This document shows positions 1 to 5,738 of a DNA stretch of 6,094 bases, one piece after another (the stretch's first letter is position 1; every line of letters starts with the position of its first letter). Origin of the DNA: CAVCAD01 sp036653735 (lineage in GTDB: Bacteria > Bacillota_I > Bacilli_A > RF39 > UBA660). The notes under the pieces were generated by a model. That model worked only from the letters and a program-made list of their open reading frames with translations. It did no database searches and had not been told where the DNA came from. The stretch lies in the NCBI GenBank assembly GCA_036653735.1, contig JAVVTI010000046.1, positions 1 to 6,094 of the forward strand. The letters run 5' to 3'. The position numbers and the translations under genes were made by a program.

Positions 1-545
1 GTATTATTCTTTGAATACCAAATGGTTGGTCGAATATTATATATTATATTTCTTTTAACTTGTGTTCTTAGTGCGAACCTGCTGGATTTTCCTGTAATCT
101 CCCATATTTTTTTAAGCCATATGTTTTTGATGGTTATTATTCCGGTTTCTGGATCTAGTTCATATCCTATTATTAGATAGTCTGCAAATAATCTATATGG
201 TTTGCTTTTTAATGATTCACAGTATGATTCAAAGTTTGCTATATCAAATGAGGGAGTAGAGTTGTTATTAAATGTTTTTAATTCTATCATGCTTTCATTT
301 AGATTTTCTAAGTTTAAGTAAAAGTCTGGAAATTCTTGTGTATTATCTGGTTCAAAATAAAATATGTCATTGTTTTTTAGCCATTGTCCTAACCATGATT
401 GTAAAGAATTACCAATAGTATCTCTTGTTTTTATTATAGTCTCAGTATCTCATAATTTAAATTTTATCATTCCTGTACTATTTAAAATACCGTCAGTTAA
501 TAATAAAGTATATAGTTCTTGTACTGTTATATTTTTTTCTATCAT
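1..545 (-). pseudogene. NgoBV-type type II restriction endonuclease, interrupted by TGA, 3' end off window
   Basis: Reading the minus strand from ATG at 545 gives 181 codons that stay open to the window edge except for one TGA at codon 32 (450-452). The protein resembles the NgoBV restriction endonuclease family, whose members cut double-stranded DNA at GGNNCC. Family-like stretches are FDIANFESYC (100-109), ADYLIIGY (121-128), IWLKKIWEIT (142-151), LRTQVKR (159-165) and IRPTIWYS (171-178). A PD-(D/E)XK nuclease site is visible: P73-D74, then E88-L89-K90. The start is backed by a GAGGTG ribosome site at 551-556, five bases from the ATG. No ATG, GTG or TTG lies in frame between the TGA and the PD motif; the next ATG is codon 86, which would lose D74. 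Codons such as GAC, AAC, ACC and AGC are commoner than in neighbouring genes, hinting at transfer. A weak promoter (TTGCAA 638-633, 16-bp gap, TATTAA 616-611, minus strand) is possible. A partner methyltransferase is not in view. The family call is from memory of the family, and the broken state is inferred. Confidence 0.72.
450..452 (-). other. In-frame TGA at codon 32 of the restriction endonuclease
   Basis: The minus-strand triplet at 452-450 is TGA, between KFKL (28-31) and DTETI (33-37). The reading frame on both sides matches one protein without a frame change, so this is a point nonsense codon. It could come by one change from TGG (Trp), CGA or AGA (Arg). Five Trp codons elsewhere in the same frame (51, 55, 143, 148, 176) are TGG, which argues against TGA being read as Trp here. 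Confidence 0.8.
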
Positions 546-632
546 AGGTACACCTCTATATAGGATTATTTCATTTTTTTTTGAATAAATCTTTTATTTT
601 ATTGAGTATTTTAATAAAATAAGCTTAGGTAG

Positions 633-661
633 TTGCAATATGCTGTATTATGTGGTATTAT
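633..661 (+). promoter_or_regulatory. Sigma-A promoter of typA with extended -10
   Basis: The -35 box TTGCAA (633-638) and -10 box TATTAT (656-661) are separated by exactly 17 bases. TGG directly before the -10 box supplies the extended TGn element. Transcription would begin near 668, giving a leader of roughly 22 bases before ATG 691. The promoter overlaps an upstream in-frame ATG at 640, so that ATG would not be on the mRNA. TTGCAA is its own reverse complement. Confidence 0.75.
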
Positions 662-690
662 CTTATAGCACAAAAAAGTGGGTGGAAAAG

Positions 691-2493
691 ATGGAAAAGA
701 TTATTAATATTGCTGTTGTTGCACATGTAGATGCTGGTAAAAGTACTTTAGTTGATGCTTTACTTAAACAAAGTCATGTGTTTAATGATAGGGAAGAGAT
801 TGTTGAGAGAGTAATGGATAGTGGTACTTTAGAAAAAGAAAGAGGTATTACTATAACTGCTAAGAACTGTTCTATAATGTATAAAGATTATAAAATTAAT
901 ATTGTAGATACTCCTGGGCATGCCGATTTTTCTAGTGAGATTGAGAGAATTATTAAGACTGTTGATTCTGTTGTTTTACTAGTGGATTCAGCAGAAGGAC
1001 CTATGCCTCAGACTAGGTTTGTTTTAAATACTGCGTTAAAGCATAATTTAAAGCCTATTTTATTTATTAATAAAATAGATAAAGCTGATGAGAGAAGTGA
1101 GAAAGTTGTTGATATGACTTTTGATTTGTTTTGTGAGTTAGGGGCTAGTGATGAACAATTAGATTTTCCTATTATATATGGAATTGCTAAACAAGGGATA
1201 GCGAAGTATGAGCTTGATGATGATAATGATAATATTAATCCTTTATTAGAAACTATTATTAAATATACTAAACCTTTTGAGGGAAGTGTTAATGATAATA
1301 CTCAGCTTCAGATTTCTTCTTTAGGCTATGATTCATTTATTGGAACTCTTGGTATAGGAAGAGTTACTAAGGGTAAGATAAAGATTAATGAACAAGTTAA
1401 TCTTATTAAGAATAATGGTGATGTTACTCAGTTTAAGGTTACTAAGATGTTTAATAATATAGGTATTAAGAAAGTAGAGATAGAAGAAGCTTATTATGGG
1501 GATATAGTTACTATAGCTGGTTCTACTAACTTATCTATAGGGGATACAATATGTTCTAAAGGAGTAATTGATCCTTTAGAACCTATTGAAGTAGAAAAAC
1601 CTACTTTGTCTATGAATTTCTTAGTTAACTCTTCTCCGTTTGCTGGAGAGAGTGGTAAGTTTTTAACTACTAGACATATTAAAGATAGGTTAGAAAAAGA
1701 ATGTTCTATAAATGTAGGACTTGAAGTAGAAGATTTACCTGGTACTGATGGTTATAAAGTTAGTGGTAGAGGAGAGCTTCATTTATCTATTCTTATAGAG
1801 AATATGAGAAGAGAAGGTTATGAGTTAAGTGTGTCTAATCCTGAGGTTATTTTTCATTATGAAAATGATAGGAAGTTAGAGCCTTATGAGAATGTTATTA
1901 TAAATGTACCATCTATATATAGTGGTGCTATTATAAGTGATTTAAATGATAGGAAGGGTACTATTATATCTATGAGTAATCCTGTAGAGAATTATTCTAA
2001 GATAGAGTTCTTAGTACCTACTAGATCTTTAATAGGTTATAGGAGTACTTTTATAACTAATACTAGAGGTGAGGGTATAATGGTTAGAAGTTTTGAGGAC
2101 TATAAACCTTATGCTGGTAGTATTACTAAGAGAAAGAATGGAGTACTTGTTACTATGGAGTCTGGGGTTACATTTGGTTATGCTCTTTATAATTTATTAG
2201 AAAGAGGAACAATGATTATTAATCCTGGGGATAAAGTATATAAAGGACAAATAATAGGTATTAATAATAGAGATAATGATTTAGATGTTAATCCTTGTAA
2301 GAATAAAGAAATGTCTAATACTAGGAGTAGTCATGCTGATGAAGCTATCATATTACCTAATCCTAAGACATTTACTTTAGAAGAAGCTTTAGAGTTTATA
2401 GAATCTGATGAGTATGTAGAAGTTACTCCTGATGCTATTAGACTTAGAAAGAAAGTACTTGATAATAAAGAAAGATATAGAAAAAATAGATAA
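691..2493 (+). CDS. typA: Translational GTPase TypA/BipA
   Basis: TypA (BipA) is a ribosome-binding GTPase related to EF-G, linked in other bacteria to 50S assembly and growth under cold or other stress; it acts in the cytoplasm. The 600-residue product is close to the usual length of 605-615. GTPase motifs are G1 AHVDAGKST (11-19), the switch I stretch EKERGITI (48-55), G3 DTPGH (73-77) and G4 NKID (127-130). TypA-specific blocks are MPQTRFVL (105-112), GRGELHLSILIENMRREGYE (359-378), SLIGY (446-450) and EVTPDAIRLRKK near the C-terminus. The start at 691 is chosen because family homology begins at MEKIINIAVV, GGTGG (681-685) lies five bases upstream, and the promoter overlaps the earlier ATG at 640. 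The G5 region reads GIAK (164-167) where most TypA have an SA-type motif, and the G1 loop has Ala where many have His; both are mild divergences. It is a single-gene unit with its own promoter and terminator. Confidence 0.96.
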   Translation: MEKIINIAVVAHVDAGKSTLVDALLKQSHVFNDREEIVERVMDSGTLEKERGITITAKNCSIMYKDYKINIVDTPGHADFSSEIERIIKTVDSVVLLVDSAEGPMPQTRFVLNTALKHNLKPILFINKIDKADERSEKVVDMTFDLFCELGASDEQLDFPIIYGIAKQGIAKYELDDDNDNINPLLETIIKYTKPFEGSVNDNTQLQISSLGYDSFIGTLGIGRVTKGKIKINEQVNLIKNNGDVTQFKVTKMFNNIGIKKVEIEEAYYGDIVTIAGSTNLSIGDTICSKGVIDPLEPIEVEKPTLSMNFLVNSSPFAGESGKFLTTRHIKDRLEKECSINVGLEVEDLPGTDGYKVSGRGELHLSILIENMRREGYELSVSNPEVIFHYENDRKLEPYENVIINVPSIYSGAIISDLNDRKGTIISMSNPVENYSKIEFLVPTRSLIGYRSTFITNTRGEGIMVRSFEDYKPYAGSITKRKNGVLVTMESGVTFGYALYNLLERGTMIINPGDKVYKGQIIGINNRDNDLDVNPCKNKEMSNTRSSHADEAIILPNPKTFTLEEALEFIESDEYVEVTPDAIRLRKKVLDNKERYRKNR

Positions 2494-2519
2494 GTTATTT
2501 ATAACTTATCTGTTTTTTT
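2488..2519. terminator. Bidirectional intrinsic terminator between convergent genes
   Basis: A perfect 11-bp inverted repeat (2488-2498 and 2501-2511, two bases between) is followed on the plus strand by seven Ts (2513-2519). On the minus strand it is followed by a six-T run, from the six As at 2481-2486. It can therefore end transcripts of typA and of the converging phosphoesterase gene. The typA TAA (2491-2493) and the phosphoesterase stop (2497-2495) both lie inside the left arm. The stem is AT-rich (three G-C pairs), so its efficiency is uncertain. Confidence 0.82.
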
Positions 2520-3400
2520 AATGTTTTTTTATTAAATGTTTCTAGTGTTTCATCAATATAATATATATTATTATCATCATCTATAGAAATGCCTAGAAAC
2601 CAACATGATCTTTCAACAGCTGCTGTACTTCTTTGTAAATAGGGAGGGAAGTTTATTAGGGCAGCTGTTTGGAAACAGGGTATTTGGTTATATTCATAAT
2701 ATCTAGATGAGTGTAGGTGTCCTCCTTGTATTATATCAATATTATTAGGTAAGTTATTTAATTCTTTTCTTAGTTGGTGTGCCATAAATATTCTAATTCC
2801 ATTTATATTAGCTATTGCTCTATCATCTCCTAGATATACTATATCATTTCTAATAAGAGATAGTTCCTCTATGATGTTTCTATTTACTTCATGTTTCCAT
2901 CTTAAATCATGGTTTCCATTAATCATGTATGTTAGACCACTAAAATATGGAAAGTGCTCATCTACATACTGGAGTTGTCCACTAAATGAATCTTCTATTA
3001 AATATGGTGCTTGATGGTAATTTTTACGTGAGTTGATGTCTGTTCCATCTACTAAGTCTCCACAGAAGAATACATTCTTAATACCTAAATATTCACACTT
3101 TTCATATATATAATTTAATATATCTAATCTTTCAAAAGTTGTACATAGGTGAGTATCACTAATGAAACAGATTTTTAAATCTTGTGGGTGCTTACTAGTG
3201 TGTATTTTTGTTTCTTTTGTATTTGGTTTATCAAATGTTAATACACCATTATCTAGTGTTATGTTTTCTCCTAGATGTCTTAAGGTACTAAGAAGAAATA
3301 ATATTTCTGTTTCGCTTATATCAAGAGAATCTATTGCTTTTTCAATAGTAAACTTTTTTTGTGCTAAGTATCTAAATTTATTTATTAAATCAGTTTCCAT
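2495..3400 (-). CDS. Calcineurin-like metallophosphoesterase with N-terminal winged-helix-like region
   Basis: The 301-residue protein belongs to the calcineurin-like metallophosphoesterase superfamily, which hydrolyses phosphomono- or phosphodiesters using two metal ions. Its signature residues appear in order: SDTHL (81-85; D82, H84), CGDLVDG (113-119; D115), NGNHD (161-165; N163, H164), AHQ (207-209; H208) and GGHLH (226-230; H228, H230). All metal ligands of the fold are therefore present. Residues 1-57 form a separate small region, with helices around IEKAIDSLDIS (19-29) and ETEILFLLSTLRHLGE (30-45) and a hairpin-like LDNGVLTFD (49-57). This looks like a winged helix that could bind nucleic acid or a partner; that is an inference. 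There is no signal peptide or membrane segment, so it should be cytoplasmic. The start is supported by AAAGGG (3418-3413), a rather distant 12 bases upstream. The stop lies one base from the typA stop. Substrate unknown; a nuclease, a cyclic-nucleotide phosphodiesterase or a protein phosphatase would all fit. Confidence 0.9.
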   Translation of the reverse strand: METDLINKFRYLAQKKFTIEKAIDSLDISETEILFLLSTLRHLGENITLDNGVLTFDKPNTKETKIHTSKHPQDLKICFISDTHLCTTFERLDILNYIYEKCEYLGIKNVFFCGDLVDGTDINSRKNYHQAPYLIEDSFSGQLQYVDEHFPYFSGLTYMINGNHDLRWKHEVNRNIIEELSLIRNDIVYLGDDRAIANINGIRIFMAHQLRKELNNLPNNIDIIQGGHLHSSRYYEYNQIPCFQTAALINFPPYLQRSTAAVERSCWFLGISIDDDNNIYYIDETLETFNKKTLKKQISYK

Positions 3401-3423
3401 ATAATATATTATCCCTTTCTTAT

Positions 3424-3449
3424 AAAAAAAGACGGGCGTTTCCCTGTCT
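3424..3449 (-). terminator. Terminator-like hairpin in the leader of the metallophosphoesterase gene
   Basis: On the minus strand, AGACAGGG (3449-3442) pairs with CCCGTCT (3436-3430) across the loop AAACG, with one bulged A. A run of seven Ts (3430-3424) overlaps the last pair. This is the form of an intrinsic terminator. Outer arms CTTATA and TATAAG (3454-3449 and 3424-3419) could extend the pairing. It sits between the predicted phosphoesterase promoter and its start codon, so it may act as an attenuator. On the plus strand no T-run follows, so it would not stop transcripts in that direction. Confidence 0.6.
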
Positions 3450-3508
3450 ATAAGTAATATATATAATTAATGTTTGATTTTATCTTGTTCATTCTTATCA
3501 CCATATTT

Positions 3509-3537
3509 AATATATCATTAAAATATACTAAAGACAA
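3509..3537 (-). promoter_or_regulatory. Predicted promoter of the metallophosphoesterase gene
   Basis: On the minus strand, a -35-like TTGTCT (3537-3532) and a -10-like TATATT (3514-3509) are spaced by 17 bases, with TGA immediately before the -10 giving an extended TGn. The start point would be near 3502, leaving a leader of about 100 bases. AT-rich sequence makes chance matches common, so this is a moderate call. Confidence 0.5.
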
Positions 3538-3555
3538 TAGTTTTTTTGGTTTTTT

Positions 3556-3584
3556 AGGAAATAAATTATAGTGTGTGTTATAAT
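3556..3584 (+). promoter_or_regulatory. Predicted extended -10 promoter of pcrA
   Basis: TATAAT (3579-3584) is a perfect -10 box preceded by TGT, an extended TGn element within GTGTGTGT. The -35 position (3556-3561, AGGAAA) is poor, as is usual for extended -10 promoters. The start point would be about 3591, at the edge of the ribosome site AGGAG (3592-3596), so the leader would be very short. An alternative -10, TATAGT at 3567-3572, would give a longer leader. Confidence 0.55.
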
Positions 3585-3605
3585 TGTATATAGGAGAATA
3601 ATAAC

Positions 3606-5675
3606 ATGCAATTAAATGATAAACAAAGAGAAGCTGTAGAGTTTAAGGAAGGACCTTGTTTGGTTATAGCAGGTGCTGGAAGTGGTAAAACTAGAGTTCT
3701 TACTCAAAGAATAGCTTCTTTGATAAAGGGTGGGGTTTCACCATATGAGATACTTGCTATAACATTTACTAATAAAGCTGCTAAAGAAATGAAAGAAAGA
3801 GTTGAAGCTATATTAGGAGAAGATGCGTCTAAAGTATTTATTGGTACTTTTCATTCTTTTGGATTAAAAGTAATTAGAGAGAATTATGAGGATCTTGGTT
3901 ATAGTAAGAATATTAGTATAATGGATTCTAATGATGTTAAGAGTCTTGTTAAGAGACTTATGAAAGATGATGGATTAGATTTTGAGAGTTATGACGCTAA
4001 GACATTTATTAATGCTATTAGTTATGCTAAGAGTGAGGGGATTAGTGCTGATGAATATTTAGTTAATAGTACTAGCTCTAATACTGATGCTATAGCATCA
4101 GTATATAAGAAGTATGTTAATGCTTTAATGACTAATAATTCAGTAGATTTTGATGACTTATTAATACTTCCTGTTAAGTTATTTAAACTTAACAAAGAAG
4201 TATTAAATAAGTATCAAGAACATTATAAGTATTTATTAGTAGATGAGTATCAAGATACTAATACTAGTCAATATGAATTATGTAGGAGATTAGCTAAGAA
4301 GTATAATAATATATTTGTAGTAGGTGATGAAGATCAGTGTATTTATTCATGGAGAAATGCTAATTATAAGAATATTCTTAATTTTGAGAAAGATTATAAG
4401 AATGCTAAAGTAATAATGTTAGAAGAAAACTATAGGAGTACTTCTAATATACTAGGGGCTGCGGCTTCTGTTATTAAGAATAATAAAATAAGAAAGAATA
4501 AGAACTTGTTTTCTTCTAATGAAGAAGGTAAGAAGATTAAACAAGTAACATGTTTAAATGAGAAGTATGAAGCTTCTTTTATAGCTACTAAAGTTAAAGA
4601 ACTAGTGTTTAATAATGGATATGATTATAAAGATTTTGGGGTACTATATAGAACTAATGCTCAAAGTAGAGTTATAGAAGAAGCTTTCTTAAGAGAGAAT
4701 GTTCCATATAAAGTAATAGGTAGTTATTACTTCTATAATAGAAAAGAAATAAAAGATCTTATATCATATTTAAGTCTTATATATAATGATAAAGATGATG
4801 TTAGTTTAGAAAGAATTATTAATGTTCCTAAGAGAAAGATAGGATTTAAGACTATAGATGGTATTAGAGAGAATGCTATTAATAATAACTTATCTATGTT
4901 TGATGCTATAGAGGATGGTAATCCTTTAATGTTTAGAAATATTATAAATGAGTTAAAAGAGGATGCTAAAACTATGAGTTTGACAGAGTTAGTAGATGCA
5001 ATACTTTTAAAAAGTGGTATTAAGAGTTCTTTAAATACTGGGACTTTAGAAGATGAAGCTAAACTACTTAACTTAGAAGAATTTAAAAGTATTACATCAT
5101 CTTTTGAAGAAAGAGGTAGTATTACTTTAGAAGAATTCTTAGAAAATATTATGCTTGTTAGTGATGCTGGACAATATAAAGAAACTAAAGATGCTGTTAA
5201 TATTATGACACTACACTGTGCTAAAGGATTAGAGTTTAGAGTAGTGTTTATATCTGGTATGGAAGATGGGTTATTTCCTAGTTATAGGACTTTAGATATA
5301 CCTAAAGAATTAGAAGAAGAAAGAAGACTATTTTATGTGGGTATTACTAGAGCTAGAGAAGAATTATATTTGCTTAATGCTAAGACTAGACTTATATTTG
5401 GTAAGATATGTAATAATATAACAAGTAGGTTTATTAGAGAAATAGATGATATATATATAGATTTAGAACCTGATAAACCTATTACTAAGGGTACAAGTAT
5501 ATTTATTAGTGAAGAGAATGATGATGAGTTTAAAAAAGGGGATATAGTTATGCATAATTATTTTGGTAAAGGGGTTATTGTAGAAATGGAAGGATTTGTG
5601 GCATCAATTGCTTTTGGACATGGAGTTGGTATTAAGAAAATAGCAGCTAATAAGAGATTCTTAAAGAAACAATAA
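3606..5675 (+). CDS. pcrA: ATP-dependent DNA helicase PcrA/UvrD
   Basis: PcrA is the 3'-5' superfamily 1A DNA helicase of Gram-positive bacteria. It serves in nucleotide excision repair, removal of RecA filaments and clearing of replication-transcription conflicts. All helicase motifs are readable: Q motif LNDKQREAV (3-11), Walker A AGAGSGKT (22-29), Ia TFTNKAAKEM (53-62), Ib GTFHSFG (80-86), II DEYQD (213-217), III GDEDQCIYSWR (240-250), IV EENYRST (273-279), YRTNAQSR (348-355), V TLHCAKGLEF (535-544) and VI EERRLFYVGITRARE (571-585). Residues 642-689 (FKKGDIVMHNYFGKG onward) match the C-terminal Tudor-like domain that contacts RNA polymerase in PcrA. At 689 residues it is shorter than typical PcrA (about 720-740), mostly through a short linker (roughly 612-641). 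The start is backed by AGGAG (3592-3596). The usual Gram-positive partner ligA is not next to it. UvrD and PcrA are the same family; PcrA is preferred on lineage style. Confidence 0.95.
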   Translation: MQLNDKQREAVEFKEGPCLVIAGAGSGKTRVLTQRIASLIKGGVSPYEILAITFTNKAAKEMKERVEAILGEDASKVFIGTFHSFGLKVIRENYEDLGYSKNISIMDSNDVKSLVKRLMKDDGLDFESYDAKTFINAISYAKSEGISADEYLVNSTSSNTDAIASVYKKYVNALMTNNSVDFDDLLILPVKLFKLNKEVLNKYQEHYKYLLVDEYQDTNTSQYELCRRLAKKYNNIFVVGDEDQCIYSWRNANYKNILNFEKDYKNAKVIMLEENYRSTSNILGAAASVIKNNKIRKNKNLFSSNEEGKKIKQVTCLNEKYEASFIATKVKELVFNNGYDYKDFGVLYRTNAQSRVIEEAFLRENVPYKVIGSYYFYNRKEIKDLISYLSLIYNDKDDVSLERIINVPKRKIGFKTIDGIRENAINNNLSMFDAIEDGNPLMFRNIINELKEDAKTMSLTELVDAILLKSGIKSSLNTGTLEDEAKLLNLEEFKSITSSFEERGSITLEEFLENIMLVSDAGQYKETKDAVNIMTLHCAKGLEFRVVFISGMEDGLFPSYRTLDIPKELEEERRLFYVGITRAREELYLLNAKTRLIFGKICNNITSRFIREIDDIYIDLEPDKPITKGTSIFISEENDDEFKKGDIVMHNYFGKGVIVEMEGFVASIAFGHGVGIKKIAANKRFLKKQ

Positions 5676-5683
5676 TTTATTAC

Positions 5684-5712
5684 TTGAAAGTATATAAATA
5701 ATATATTATAAT
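5684..5712 (+). promoter_or_regulatory. Sigma-A promoter of the exported-protein gene
   Basis: TTGAAA (5684-5689) and TATAAT (5707-5712) are spaced by exactly 17 bases, one mismatch from full consensus. Transcription would start near 5719, about 20 bases before the ATG, leaving room for the ribosome site AGGAG (5727-5731). It starts 8 bases after the pcrA stop. No terminator is visible between, so some read-through from pcrA is also possible. Confidence 0.8.
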
Positions 5713-5738
5713 TGTGTTTAGAAAGTAGGAGAGTTATT

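Noticed and set aside
450..452. Selenocysteine or programmed read-through at the TGA
   Set aside because: No convincing hairpin directly downstream, and the flanking family residues do not suggest a Cys position.
364..588. Plus-strand 74-codon ORF
   Set aside because: It lies opposite the restriction endonuclease frame, which has family-like blocks and a ribosome site. The plus frame has no ribosome site and a low-complexity hydrophobic translation typical of antisense shadow.
594..622. 10-bp inverted repeat TTATTTTATT / AATAAAATAA
   Set aside because: All A/T, nine-base loop, no T-run after it on either strand; expected by chance in such AT-rich spacer DNA.
691..2493. Tetracycline ribosomal protection protein or EF-G instead of TypA
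   Set aside because: The HVDAGK sequence resembles those families, but length (600 aa) and the blocks GRGELHLSILIENMRREGYE and EVTPDAIRLRKK are TypA-specific.
3162..3404. Plus-strand 80-codon ORF
   Set aside because: It is antisense to the well-supported N-terminal part of the metallophosphoesterase and has no ribosome site or promoter of its own.
5676..5738. Terminator after pcrA
   Set aside because: No G/C-containing stem or T-run is visible; only loose AT-rich partial repeats. Read-through into the next gene is possible.
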